Of a DNA stretch of 64,000 nucleotides, positions 32,248-41,335 are shown piece by piece. Source of the DNA: Streptomyces dysideae. GTDB taxonomy: Bacteria > Actinomycetota > Actinomycetes > Streptomycetales > Streptomycetaceae. The first letter of the stretch is position 1. The number at the start of each line of letters is the position of its first letter. The notes below the pieces were generated by a model that was not told the DNA's origin, did no database searches, and saw only the letters and a program-made list of their open reading frames with translations. A program made the position numbers and the translations under genes. Location: NCBI RefSeq assembly GCF_001514305.1, contig NZ_KQ949106.1, positions 63,967 through 127,966 on the forward strand, written 5' to 3'.

Positions 32248-33861
32248 TCACTGAGCCGCCGTAGGAGGTGGCGAAGGGGAGACCCCGCCCGTCGGGGTCT
32301 CCGCCTCACAGGTCACCGAGAACGGCACCGAGTTGGACGTGGTGCGCACCGGATCACGGACCTCGACACTGATCGCGTTCTCGAACGTCCCGCTGTCGTC
32401 ATACGTCGTCACGAACGCCCGGTCCTGCTTGGACCGTCCGCCGCTCTCCGGGAACGACAGCGTCTTCCAGCCCGGATCCATGATCTCGCCGTCCTCCGAC
32501 ACCCAGCGATAACTCACCTGCGCCGGCAGCCGGCCCACCGTGAACGTCGCCGTGAACGCGGGTGCCCTGCCGTCCGACGGCGGACAGGGCCCGGAGTACT
32601 CCGTGTTCGCACCCGACAACGACACCTGCACGGACTGCGAGGCGGGGGTGGTGGCGGGGCTGCTGCTGGGCGGTTTCGTTTCCGGACTCCCGGAACCGCC
32701 CGCGGTGCTGTCATCGTCGGTATCGGACGCTGTCGGCGAAGTCCCCTCGCCGGCCTGGCTGGTGCGGCCGTCGGCGCCCGGACTGCCGCCGCCGTCCTCG
32801 CGGTCGAGGAGGGCGTACGTCAGACCCGCCAGGGCCAGGGCGAGGGCGGTGAGGCCTGCGATCAGGGCGATGGCGGCACGGCGGTTGCGGTCGGGACCGG
32901 TGGGCGTGGGGGTGGTGGGCGTGGTCGCGGCGGTGGGGACGGGGGCTGCCGGGGGTGGCTGCTGCGGTGGTTGCTGGTGGGCCGCGATCGTCGGGGTGTA
33001 CGGGGCCGCCCGCACGGTGTCCGCGCGGGGTGTGCCGCCCGCGCCGATGATCCGCAGGTCCTGTTCGGCCTGGTCGGTGGTGAGCCGCTCGGCCGGGTCC
33101 TTGCGCAGGATCCCCTCGATCACGGGGGTGAGCGGACCGGCCCGGTGCGGCGGGGGCAGCTCCTCGTCGACGATGGCGCGCAGGGTGCTGAGGGGGGTGT
33201 CCTGGCGGAAGGGGGAGTTGCCCTCGACGGCCGCGTAGAGCAGTACGCCGAGGGACCACAGGTCGGACTGCGGACCCGGCGTGCGGCCCAGCGCCCGCTC
33301 CGGGGCGAGGAATTCGGGCGAGCCGATGACCTCGCCGGTCATGGTGAGCGCGGAGCTGCCCTCGACGGTGGCGATGCCGAAGTCGGTGAGCACGACACGG
33401 CCGTCGTTCGACAGCAGCACGTTGGCCGGTTTCACGTCCCGGTGCAGGACCCCGGCCTCGTGCGCGGCCCGCAGGGCGGCCAGCACCTCGGCGCCGATGT
33501 GCGCGGCACGCTGCGGCGTCAGCGGGCCCTCGGCGTCCAGGAGTTCGGCCAGCGAGATGCCGCGCACCAGCTCCATGACGATCCAGGGCCGGCCGTCCTC
33601 GGTGGCCACGTCGTACACCGTCACGACATTGCGGTTGGCGACCCGCGCCGCCGCCCACGCCTCGCGCTCCAGACGGGCGTACAACCGCTCGATGTCCGGG
33701 CCCGGCAGTCCCGCCGGGGCGCGCACCTCCTTGACGGCGACCTCACGGTGCAGCACCTCGTCGCGAGCCCGCCACACGGTGCCCATGCCGCCCTCGCCGA
33801 GCGGCGAAAGGAGGCGGTAGCGGCCGGCGATCAGACGTTCACTGCCCGGTTCTTCGGACAC
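32248..33861 (-). CDS. Membrane Ser/Thr protein kinase (PknB-like, no PASTA)
   Basis: 537 residues. The kinase domain spans about 12-270: glycine loop LGEGGMGTVW, Lys44 (AVKEV), the RD catalytic loop LHRDVKPANV with Asp142, and DFG at 160-162. It is an RD kinase and so probably autophosphorylated on the activation loop. A proline/threonine-rich juxtamembrane region, one membrane helix near residues 328-350 (AAIALIAGLTALALALAGL) and an extracellular Ser/Thr-rich linker follow. A small C-terminal beta-rich domain (VSYRWVSEDGEIMDPGWKTL) replaces PASTA repeats, suggesting a different ligand. No substrate is indicated by neighbours. Confidence 0.92.
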   Translation of the reverse strand: MSEEPGSERLIAGRYRLLSPLGEGGMGTVWRARDEVLHREVAVKEVRAPAGLPGPDIERLYARLEREAWAAARVANRNVVTVYDVATEDGRPWIVMELVRGISLAELLDAEGPLTPQRAAHIGAEVLAALRAAHEAGVLHRDVKPANVLLSNDGRVVLTDFGIATVEGSSALTMTGEVIGSPEFLAPERALGRTPGPQSDLWSLGVLLYAAVEGNSPFRQDTPLSTLRAIVDEELPPPHRAGPLTPVIEGILRKDPAERLTTDQAEQDLRIIGAGGTPRADTVRAAPYTPTIAAHQQPPQQPPPAAPVPTAATTPTTPTPTGPDRNRRAAIALIAGLTALALALAGLTYALLDREDGGGSPGADGRTSQAGEGTSPTASDTDDDSTAGGSGSPETKPPSSSPATTPASQSVQVSLSGANTEYSGPCPPSDGRAPAFTATFTVGRLPAQVSYRWVSEDGEIMDPGWKTLSFPESGGRSKQDRAFVTTYDDSGTFENAISVEVRDPVRTTSNSVPFSVTCEAETPTGGVSPSPPPTAAQ

Positions 33862-33906
33862 GGGCGTCCCCCATTCGCATCCGTGCGTTTTCTCCCCAAA
33901 AGTAGC

Positions 33907-35616
33907 TCAGCCGAGTGCGGATGCCGCCCCCTTGAGCACCAATCCGGCCCCGAGGGCCACGACGAGGAGCGCGGAACCGACGGGTGCGGTCCTGCGGAGG
34001 AACGCCGTCAGGGGGTGTGCGGTCCAGCGGGGGCGCCGGTCCAGCACCCGGGTCACCCCCGTACCCAGTTTGACGACGGCGAACCCGGCGGCGGTCAGGG
34101 TGAGGGCGAGCCCGACGCCGTACGCGACGACGAGCAGCAGCCCGAACCACGCCTTGCCGAGCGCCGCGGCGCCGACGAGCACGACGACCGCGGAAGGGCT
34201 GGGCACGAGGCCGCCGGCGAAGCCGAGGAGGATCGTGCCGCGGAGAGTGGGGGCGGTGGGGTGGGAGTGGGTGAAGCCGCCGTGGGTGTGCTCGATGTGG
34301 CTGTGGCTGTGGGGGTGGGGGTGGGGGTGATCGTGTTCGTGGCTGTGCTCGTGGCCGGCTGTGGGGGTTGGGGCGTGAACGGGGTCTTGTGACGCGGCGT
34401 GACTGTGCGCGGCGACCAGGACTCGCGGGCGTTCATGGGCGTGGTCGGCGTCGTGCGTGTGGTCGTGGGCATGCCCGTGATCGTGGTCGTGTGTGCGCCC
34501 AGGGCCGTCTCCGTGGCTGTGGCCGTGTCCGTGCGGGTGCCCGTGGTCGTGACCGTGGGGGTGGCTGTGACCGTGCCCGTGCTTCCGCCCGCGCCACGCC
34601 CGTCGTACGAGCGTCGCGCCCGCCAGCGTCACCAGGACCCCGCTCGCGATGCCCAGCCAGGCGATCACCGAGGGTGCCGCCGCCGAGCCTGCCGTGACCA
34701 GGAGGCCCAGGGCGACCACGCCGAGGGTGTGGGTGACCGTCACCGAGGCGGCCAGGGGCATGACGTCCTTGAGGCGGGCCCTGCCGCCGCGTGCCGTCGC
34801 CACCGCGGCCATCAGCGTCTTGCCGTGACCGGGTGCGAGGGCGTGCATCGCGCCCAGGAAGACCGCGATGACCAGGGCGAGGGCGGCGAAGCCGACGGTG
34901 AGGTCGTGGCGGGCGACCAGGTTGTCCAGGGCGCGGGTCCAGCGGTCGGCGCCGCGCGGGAGGACGGAGGAGGCGGGGGCGTCCCGCTGTTCCTCGGCGA
35001 GGGCCGGGCCGCCGGGGCGGATACGCAGGGAGGCGGTCGTGGTGTCGGCGGGGGAGGAGAGCAACTCCTCGGGGTAGTCGGTCAGTTCGCGGGATACCGA
35101 ATCCTCCGGTACGTCCGACGCGGTGAGCGTCGTCCGGTCGCCGCGCGCGGTGATCTCACGCCAGCCGGGCCCGGAGTCCGCGCCCGCGCCGCGGAAGCCG
35201 AGGGTGACGGTGGTGTCCTCGGGGAGCGGTGCCGTCAGCCTGCACTCCACCCGGAGCGTGTCGAGCCCCGCCTGACCGGGCCGTACGCGCGCGTGGCTCG
35301 CGGTGACGGTGAGGGCGGCGGTACGGCCGTCGACGGTGACGGCGCTGTCCCGCGCGGCCGTCGCACACCGGCGTCGCGCCCACTCACTGATGCCCGACTT
35401 CTTGATGTCCGGTGCCGCCTGGGTCGCCGGGATCTCGGCGAGGTCCTCGACGTGCAGGACGCGCAGTTCGCCGGGGGCGACGACGAGGCCGTCGTAGCGG
35501 TTGACGGTGAAGTTGCCGAGGGGGTGCGCGCTCGCGGAGGTGGAGGGGAACAGCGCGAGCGCGCAGGCCGCCGTGAGGACGGCGCCGGCGGAGGCGAGCA
35601 GACGACGGGGGGTCAC
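33907..35616 (-). CDS. Nickel/cobalt exporter-like membrane protein with His-rich loop
   Basis: 569 residues from GTG 35616 (GTGA overlap with the TPR gene). A signal peptide ends near ASAHPLGNF; an extracellular beta-rich domain (about 30-260) precedes six or more membrane helices. Between them lies a His-rich loop of about 100 residues, packed with HGH, HDH and HSH repeats, that must bind metal. The helix motifs MHALAPGHGKTLMAA and GLVPSPSAVVVLVGA match the HoxN/RcnA-type Ni/Co transporters. Probable role is metal efflux or sensing at the membrane. It is the last gene of a DUF4331-TPR-exporter unit, although a 140-bp gap separates the first two. Confidence 0.88.
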   Translation of the reverse strand: MTPRRLLASAGAVLTAACALALFPSTSASAHPLGNFTVNRYDGLVVAPGELRVLHVEDLAEIPATQAAPDIKKSGISEWARRRCATAARDSAVTVDGRTAALTVTASHARVRPGQAGLDTLRVECRLTAPLPEDTTVTLGFRGAGADSGPGWREITARGDRTTLTASDVPEDSVSRELTDYPEELLSSPADTTTASLRIRPGGPALAEEQRDAPASSVLPRGADRWTRALDNLVARHDLTVGFAALALVIAVFLGAMHALAPGHGKTLMAAVATARGGRARLKDVMPLAASVTVTHTLGVVALGLLVTAGSAAAPSVIAWLGIASGVLVTLAGATLVRRAWRGRKHGHGHSHPHGHDHGHPHGHGHSHGDGPGRTHDHDHGHAHDHTHDADHAHERPRVLVAAHSHAASQDPVHAPTPTAGHEHSHEHDHPHPHPHSHSHIEHTHGGFTHSHPTAPTLRGTILLGFAGGLVPSPSAVVVLVGAAALGKAWFGLLLVVAYGVGLALTLTAAGFAVVKLGTGVTRVLDRRPRWTAHPLTAFLRRTAPVGSALLVVALGAGLVLKGAASALG

Positions 35617-37436
35617 TCGGCCGCCTCCAGGTCCTTGAGCGCGGTACGGGCCTCGCGAGCGCCGAGAGGGGAGAAGCCGGGGTTCAGCTTCAGGGCTGCC
35701 TGGAGGTGCTCGCGGGCGTCCTTCGCGTGGCCGGTGGCGCGTTCGATCATGCCGCGGTGGTAGAGGAACGAGGCGTTGCGGTAGCCGGTGGCGGTGGCCT
35801 CGCGGGCGTAGGGGAGGGCTTCGTCGGAGCGGCCGTTGACGTGCAGGGCCCAGGCGAAGGCGTCCGCGGTGTGCACGGTGTGGCGGCGGTCCCATTCGGC
35901 GCGGGCGGCGCGCAGGGCGGAGGCCTTGTCACCGTGGTCGGCGGCGGCGAGCGCGGTGTCGAGGTCGGCGTTGACGCCGTTGGCGCGGGCGAGGGCGGTC
36001 CAGGCGTTGACGAGGGCGTACTGGTCGCCGGCCTTCGCCTTGTCGCCGTCGGCGCCGCGCTCCTCGTACAGCTCGCCGAGCACTACGAGGGGCCCGGGCA
36101 GCGGATACCGGGCCACGACGTTCTCCATGCCCTTGATCGCCCCGGCCCGGTCACCGCCGGCGGCCTGGGCGCGGGCGCGGCCTTCGAGGGCGGGGACGTA
36201 GTTCTCGTCGGCGGCGAGGGCGCGGGCGTAGTGGGTGAGCGCGGCCTTGTAGTCGCCCTGGTTCCAGGCGAGTTGGCCGAGCTGGGTGGCGATGTAGGCG
36301 ATGTCGCCGGGGGAGAAGGCGGAGCTGAGCGCCTGCTCCAGCACGCGCTGCGCGCCGGCCACGTCGCCGCGCAGCTCCCGCACGTACGCGTACCGCGCGA
36401 AGACGGGGACGCCGGGCCGCCGGTCGTCGGCGGTGTCGGCGGCCTTGGACGCGTCGGCGTAACGGCCGAGCTCGACGAGGGCGTCGACGCGGGTGGCCAG
36501 GGCGCGTTCGCTGTAGGGGTTCTGTTCGAGCGCCTGGTCGGCGTACGTCAGGGCGTCCTCGAAGTCGTGCCGCGCGGCGGCGAGGGCGGCGCGGCCGGCG
36601 AGGGCCTGGTCGTTGCCGGGTCCGAGATCGAGCGAGCGCGTGAAGGCCTGCTCGGCCTGCGGGTAACGCGAGGGGTCACCGTTGGTGCGGGCCTGCTCGA
36701 CATAGGCGAGCCCGAGGGTGGCCCAGCCGCTGAAGTCCCGTGGCTGGTCCCGGAGATGGGCCTGAAGAGAGTCGATACCCGCGTCGAGATCCCCACCAAC
36801 GAGCACCCCCGGAGCCACGGCCGCGGGCACCGACGCGACGGCGTTACCCCCACCGTCCCGCACGGCTCCAACAGCGACGGCCCCGGCAGTCATCGCGACG
36901 GCCAACAGAGCGGCACACCCCGCAAGATGAATCCCCCGCCGCCGACTCGAAGCGGCAACGCGACGCAGGGCGGCGACGCGGGGGCCGGCGCCCACAGAGG
37001 AAACGGCAGCCTTCGGACTCGGCGTGCTCGCGGCCCCGGCACCTGGCTCTGGACTCCGCGGGGTTTCCGGCCCGGGGGGCGGTGTGTCGTCGTGCCCGCT
37101 GTCCGGCCTGGCACCCGGCTCGGGGCTCTGCCCGTGCCCGGGCTCGGCGGACCGGCCGGCCTCATGACCGTTGGCCGCGGCGTCCGGCTCCGGGCTCTGC
37201 CCGTCCCTCGCCCCGCCGTTCAGCGTCTCATCGCCTCCGAGCTCCCGCTTGCCGCTCGCCCCTCCCTCCCGTCGGGCTTCCGACCCGGCTGCCGCGAGCC
37301 GGCGGACGGCGGCGACGCGTTCGGCGTTTGCCGTGGGGGCCGGTTGGTTCGTCGTATCCCCGGCTTTCTGGTTGTGCTGCGTGACATCGGGGCCGGGTTC
37401 CCTCTCCGGGGCCGTGTCGTTCGTGGGCCGGGTCAT
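35613..37436 (-). CDS. Membrane-anchored TPR-repeat protein
   Basis: 607 residues. A disordered N-terminus (about 1-165, rich in Gly, Pro, Glu and SPEPG-type repeats) precedes one membrane helix (GCAALLAVAMTAGAVAVGAV, about 171-190). The rest is a solenoid of TPR units, e.g. WATLGLAYVEQARTNGDPSRY, AALTHYARALAADENYVPAL and FLYHRGMIERATGHAKDARE. TPR domains scaffold protein partners; orientation puts the repeats outside. The stop overlaps the Ni/Co exporter start by 4 nt, so the products are made together and may interact. It is downstream of DUF4331, an exported protein. Confidence 0.85.
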   Translation of the reverse strand: MTRPTNDTAPEREPGPDVTQHNQKAGDTTNQPAPTANAERVAAVRRLAAAGSEARREGGASGKRELGGDETLNGGARDGQSPEPDAAANGHEAGRSAEPGHGQSPEPGARPDSGHDDTPPPGPETPRSPEPGAGAASTPSPKAAVSSVGAGPRVAALRRVAASSRRRGIHLAGCAALLAVAMTAGAVAVGAVRDGGGNAVASVPAAVAPGVLVGGDLDAGIDSLQAHLRDQPRDFSGWATLGLAYVEQARTNGDPSRYPQAEQAFTRSLDLGPGNDQALAGRAALAAARHDFEDALTYADQALEQNPYSERALATRVDALVELGRYADASKAADTADDRRPGVPVFARYAYVRELRGDVAGAQRVLEQALSSAFSPGDIAYIATQLGQLAWNQGDYKAALTHYARALAADENYVPALEGRARAQAAGGDRAGAIKGMENVVARYPLPGPLVVLGELYEERGADGDKAKAGDQYALVNAWTALARANGVNADLDTALAAADHGDKASALRAARAEWDRRHTVHTADAFAWALHVNGRSDEALPYAREATATGYRNASFLYHRGMIERATGHAKDAREHLQAALKLNPGFSPLGAREARTALKDLEAAE

Positions 37437-37576
37437 GCCCTACTCCTCAGTCCGCTTGTTCTGTACGGAAGTTCACGCAGGCGGCGGCGCGGCCCGCGCC
37501 GTGGGGGATGAGTACATTGCGGGCCGCGCCAGTCTGGGGGGCGGAGCCACCGGAGTGGTCCGCCCTGCGGGGAGGG

Positions 37577-39112
37577 CTAGTACGCCCGCTCCCGCATCCG
37601 GCGCCACCACATCAGGGCCGCGCCGATGAGGAGGATGCCGAGCGCACCGGCGCCGGCCGAGGCGGCGATCAGCGGCATGTTGTCGGAGCCGGCCGGCTGA
37701 AGCGCGTCGCCGAGCTGGCTGCGGACGTCCGTCTCGCCGTCGGTGCCCTTGGCGAGCGGGCCGCGTGAACCCTCCGTCGGCAGCGCGACGTACGGGAAGT
37801 GCTTCTCGAATTCCTTGTCGTTCTTGTCGACCGCGTCGCCCAAGTCGTTCTTGGCGCCCAGCAGTTCACCCTCGACGACCTGCAGTGAGGCGTCGATCAC
37901 GTCGTCGGTGAGCCGGCGCCCGTTCGGGAAGCCCGCGTTGTCACCGTCGAGGACGCCGAGCCGCTTCGGATCGGCGGCCGGCTCGATGGAGGTGTTGAGG
38001 CGGAGCATCTCCGACGGTGTCACGTGCGGCGGCTGGTTGAGGCCCTCCACGCCCTTCAGGAACACGTCGACCAGGTCGTTGCGCGGCTCGTCCGGCGCCT
38101 CGATCTTGTAGATCGCCTCGATGAGCTTCGGCAGCTCGGGGTTGGTGACGTTCTTCAGGAACTGCGCGTCGTCCCCGGGCGCGGACGCGTTGAACTTGTC
38201 CTTGTCCTTCAGCGGGTTGACGACCTCGTTGACCAGCGGGCTGCCCAGCCGGGACACCTGCTTCCACTGGCCCTTCGCGTTCTTGCGCTGGGTCGTCGAC
38301 CAGATGCCCACGATCGGCTGCTCGGCCGACTCGGTGATCATGTGGGTCGGGACCTGCAGGGCGATGGAGTTGACGTTGTAGCCCTTGAGGGTGTCGTTGC
38401 CGACCTCGGAGAGGTCCCCGCCGTAGAGGAGGTCGAAGACCCTGAGGTCCAGGAAGAACGGGTCGTCCGCCTGCCCGGCGAACGTCGTCGAGTCGCCCGC
38501 CAGCTTGTACACGGCCTGGTCGCGCAGCTTGGCGTAGTCCGGCATGGACGCCTTGCCGACGTTCGACGGCGCCACCGGCACATCGTCCGCGACCTTCGTG
38601 CGCGACACCGGGTACTGGTCCTTCAGCTTCAGCAGCTCGACGTCGTAGGTCTGCGTGATGTTGAGGTCCGGGTCGTCGAGACTCTCGACCGGACCCGTGT
38701 TGTACAGGAACGTCTTCTTGTTCTTGATGTGCGTCTTGAAGGTGAACCGGTAGAGCAACTCGCCCTGCGCGTCACCGTTGTTGTCGATGTGGATGTCGTA
38801 CTGCGCGTCCTCGGCGAACGTGAAGAAGTTCGGTCCGCCGGCCGGCTCCTCGAACGGGATCCAGTTCGCGACGATCGTCGTCGAGTCCGGCTTGTCCGGG
38901 CTGACGAACGCGTACACGTCCGTGTTGTCGTACTGCGGGGTCCCCGAGATCAGCGGGGCCTCCCGGTGGCTGGAGGCGACAGCCGCCCCCGGTTCCAGCG
39001 CGGCGACGCCGGCGGCTGCGAGCCCCCCGGCGGCCAGCGCGCCACATACGAGGGTCGCGAGGCCCTTGCGTCCCGCGCTGGTCCTGGGGATGCCCCTGGA
39101 ATCTGGTGTCAT
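37577..39112 (-). CDS. Secreted, membrane-anchored DUF4331 protein
   Basis: 511 residues. Signal peptide (KGLATLVCGALAAGGLAAAG, about 16-45), then SSHREAPLISGTPQYDNTDVYAFVSP, the DUF4331 signature, running to about residue 460. A C-terminal hydrophobic helix (IAASAGAGALGILLIGAALMWW) with a basic tail anchors it to the membrane; there is no LPXTG motif. The molecular function of DUF4331 is unknown. It heads the unit with the TPR protein and Ni/Co exporter and is divergent from the sigma/anti-sigma pair at 39292, so it is a likely regulon member of that sigma factor. Confidence 0.9.
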   Translation of the reverse strand: MTPDSRGIPRTSAGRKGLATLVCGALAAGGLAAAGVAALEPGAAVASSHREAPLISGTPQYDNTDVYAFVSPDKPDSTTIVANWIPFEEPAGGPNFFTFAEDAQYDIHIDNNGDAQGELLYRFTFKTHIKNKKTFLYNTGPVESLDDPDLNITQTYDVELLKLKDQYPVSRTKVADDVPVAPSNVGKASMPDYAKLRDQAVYKLAGDSTTFAGQADDPFFLDLRVFDLLYGGDLSEVGNDTLKGYNVNSIALQVPTHMITESAEQPIVGIWSTTQRKNAKGQWKQVSRLGSPLVNEVVNPLKDKDKFNASAPGDDAQFLKNVTNPELPKLIEAIYKIEAPDEPRNDLVDVFLKGVEGLNQPPHVTPSEMLRLNTSIEPAADPKRLGVLDGDNAGFPNGRRLTDDVIDASLQVVEGELLGAKNDLGDAVDKNDKEFEKHFPYVALPTEGSRGPLAKGTDGETDVRSQLGDALQPAGSDNMPLIAASAGAGALGILLIGAALMWWRRMRERAY

Positions 39113-39291
39113 GCCTGTCCGTCCTCAGTGCCAACTTGCCTGACGCTCGCCATTCGGAGCCGGTCGCCAGGGCGGATTGGTCGAATCTCAAACGTTCTTA
39201 CGGCGAGGCCGGAAAGTTGTTTCAGTCGGCGGCCGACCCGCGTTTTGGGCCCGCTGATCCGTAACCCCATCCGGAGGTGGGTTCGTTGCGA

Positions 39292-39888
39292 ATGCCTCGT
39301 GGGACGAGACGGCCCGGATGCGGCCTGGCTGGAGGGGGAGACGAGTTGGAGGCGGACGAGCTTCTGGTGCTCGTGGCAGGCGGGGACCAGAACGCATTCG
39401 AGGAGCTGTACGCACTGGTGTCCGGCCCGGTGTTCGGGCTGGTCCGGCGCGTGGTGCGGGACCCCGCCCAGTCCGAGGAGGTGGCTCAGGAAGTGCTGCT
39501 CGAACTCTGGCGGTCCGCCGCGCGGTTCGACCCGGGCCGGGGCAGCGCCCTGTCGTGGGTCCTCACCCTGGCCCACCGCCGCGCCGTCGACCGGGTGCGC
39601 AGCGCCCGCGCGGCGGGCGAACGCGAGCAGCGCGAGGCACAGCGGGCCCACCACCCCGCCTTCGACCAGGTCACCGAGGAGGTCGAGGCGGGCCTCGAAC
39701 GCGAGTGGGTCCGCCGCTGCCTCGACCGGCTCACGGCGCTGCAGCGCCAGTCGGTCACCCTCGCCTACTACGACGGCTATACGTACCGTGAAGTGGCCGA
39801 GCGGCTCTCGCTGCCGCTGGGCACGGTGAAGACGCGGATGCGCGACGGGCTGACCCGGCTGCGCGAGTGCCTGGGAGGTGTCGCATGA
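39292..39888 (+). CDS. sigK: ECF sigma factor, SigK-like
   Basis: About 198 residues. Region 2 is ELYALVSGPVFGLVRRVVRDPAQSEEVAQEVLLELWRSAARFDPGRGSALSWVLTLAHRRAVDRVRS; region 4 is RCLDRLTALQRQSVTLAYYDGYTYREVAERLSLPLGTVKTRMRDGLTRLRECL. The layout and an RskA-type partner point to the SigK group. Start choice is uncertain: ATG 39292 is used, but TTG 39286 (8 bases from GGAGG) and TTG 39346 (after GGAGGGGG) are also plausible. It is coupled to its anti-sigma factor (ATGA overlap) and divergent from the DUF4331 gene. Confidence 0.88.
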   Translation: MPRGTRRPGCGLAGGGDELEADELLVLVAGGDQNAFEELYALVSGPVFGLVRRVVRDPAQSEEVAQEVLLELWRSAARFDPGRGSALSWVLTLAHRRAVDRVRSARAAGEREQREAQRAHHPAFDQVTEEVEAGLEREWVRRCLDRLTALQRQSVTLAYYDGYTYREVAERLSLPLGTVKTRMRDGLTRLRECLGGVA

Positions 39889-40700
39889 GCCTGCGCGGCC
39901 GCTTCCGCCGCGAGGACCTGCACTCCCTCGCCGCCCCCTACGCCCTCGACGCCCTGGAGCCCGCCGAGCGGGTCCGCTTCGAGAAGCACCTCAAGGACTG
40001 TGCCGTCTGCGCCGCCGAGGTACGGGCGCTCACCGAGGACGCCGTCCGCCTCGCCTGGTCGACGGCCGCCCCGCCGCCGGCCGCGATGCGCGACCGGGTC
40101 CTGGCCGCCGTACGCCACACACCGCAGGAGCAGCCCGCCCGGCAGCGGGAGCCGGCACGCGCGCGTGCGACCCAGTTGCCGCCGCATGTGTGGGGGACCC
40201 AGCCGCCGCCGCGGGAACGGCGCCGGATCCCCCTGTTCGTGCCCTTCGCGACGGCCACGGCCGCAGCGGCGCTCGTGGTCGCCTCCCTGTTCGCCGTCCA
40301 GGCGAACGAGACACAGGACCAGCTGGCCGCCCAGCAGGCCCAGGCGCGTGAGATCGCCCACGTTCTCGCGGCGCCCGACGCCCGCGCGAGCACCGGAGAG
40401 GACACCGAGGGCCGGACGATCGGAGTGATCGCTTCCGTATCTGAGGGGCGCGCGGTGGTCACCCTCGGCGGATACGGCGACCTCCCGAGCGGCCGCGTGC
40501 ACCAGCTGTGGCTCATGCGCCCCAATGTGCAACCACGCTCCCTGGGGCTCTTCGACAGTGACACGCCCCTGGTCGCGAGCGGCCTCGACAAGGCATCGAC
40601 ATCACTGGCTGTGACCGTCGAACCCGACGGGGGCTCACCGCAGCCCACCAGCCAGCCGGTTGTCCAACTCGCCCTGAAATCGGTTGGATTCGGAGAGTGA
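39885..40700 (+). CDS. Zinc-type anti-sigma factor, RskA-like
   Basis: 271 residues starting at ATG 39885, overlapping the sigma stop. The cytoplasmic ZAS domain carries FEKHLKDCAVCAAE (His35, Cys39, Cys42). A single membrane helix lies near residues 117-135 (PFATATAAAALVVASLFAV), and an extracytoplasmic RskA domain reads GRAVVTLGGYGDLPSGRVHQLWLM and LVASGLDKASTSLAVTVEPDGG. It holds the sigma factor at the membrane until proteolysis releases it. The HxxxCxxC motif suggests redox sensitivity. Its own signal and the involvement of DUF4331 are unproven. Confidence 0.9.
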   Translation: MSLRGRFRREDLHSLAAPYALDALEPAERVRFEKHLKDCAVCAAEVRALTEDAVRLAWSTAAPPPAAMRDRVLAAVRHTPQEQPARQREPARARATQLPPHVWGTQPPPRERRRIPLFVPFATATAAAALVVASLFAVQANETQDQLAAQQAQAREIAHVLAAPDARASTGEDTEGRTIGVIASVSEGRAVVTLGGYGDLPSGRVHQLWLMRPNVQPRSLGLFDSDTPLVASGLDKASTSLAVTVEPDGGSPQPTSQPVVQLALKSVGFGE

Positions 40701-40826
40701 CCAAGGAGGAGTCGTCAACACCCCTACAGGGAAGGTGAATCCTGTGACCGCGATACACGAGTGCCCCGAGGGGGCGATAGGGTTACCCTGCCCGGGCCGG
40801 GTGGACTCGTACGGGTGGGGAGTGAC

Positions 40827-41096
40827 ATGGAACAGATAACAGTGCGCAGCAGGGCGAGGGTTCCTGCGATCACCTGCGGGAGCGGCGCGACCAGTTCGCG
40901 CCTCGACCGCCATCTCTCGGTGCTGGCGGGTCCTGCGGTCCCGCAGCGGGAGACGGCCGAGGCGACCTCACTGATGCGTGAGCTGACCGCGCGTGACACC
41001 ACGCACGACCGCAGCGGCAGGGGTGCGCGAGTGCGTCGCGTCTCGCTGTTCGCGCCGCTGCGCCGACTGCGCCGTTCGCTGTTCGGTGGGCGCTGA
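40827..41096 (+). CDS. Small basic conserved-looking protein (89 aa)
   Basis: ATG 40827 has GGGGAG seven bases upstream. The sequence MEQITVRSRARVPAITCGSG begins a basic protein ending in VRRVSLFAPLRRLRRSLFGG, an amphipathic arginine-rich helix that could bind membrane or nucleic acid. No domain recognised; I have an impression of close relatives in other Streptomyces. Located 126 bp after the anti-sigma gene on the same strand, so possibly a separate unit. Function unknown. Confidence 0.65.
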   Translation: MEQITVRSRARVPAITCGSGATSSRLDRHLSVLAGPAVPQRETAEATSLMRELTARDTTHDRSGRGARVRRVSLFAPLRRLRRSLFGGR

Positions 41097-41127
41097 GTCA
41101 CCACACTCAGAGGTTCCTGATCCGGGC

Positions 41128-41238
41128 TCAGACGGTCACACCGTCCCGGCGCAGTGCTGCGATCCCGTCGTCCGTCATCCCCACGGCATGCAGCGGCGTC
41201 CAGGTGTGTCCGTCTGGGCACGGGTACGTCCCTTTTCG
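41128..41238 (-). pseudogene. Possible small gene or remnant without a start codon
   Basis: A 36-codon frame between TAA (41239-41241) and TGA (41128-41130) reads RKGTYPCPDGHTWTPLHAVG then MTDDGIAALRRDGVTV. The composition (Cys-Pro-Asp-Gly-His, Trp) is protein-like rather than GC noise, and a purine-rich AAAAGGGA sits at its 5' end, but the only ATG is in the middle. It may be a remnant, use a non-standard start, or have a sequencing error upstream in the adjacent C-tract. Low confidence. Confidence 0.28.
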
Positions 41239-41335
41239 TTACGCGTACCGCCCCCCGCCCCCCCCGCCCCGCTTCACCTCCCCCAACGGCAGCACCCGCC
41301 GGGCCCGCCCAGAAGTAGCGCGTACGGAGCGGAGC

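Noticed and set aside
34250..34600. Tandem repeats at the His-rich coding stretch considered as a non-coding satellite
   Set aside because: The repeats keep the reading frame of the exporter and encode HxH units, so they belong to the protein rather than a separate repeat element.
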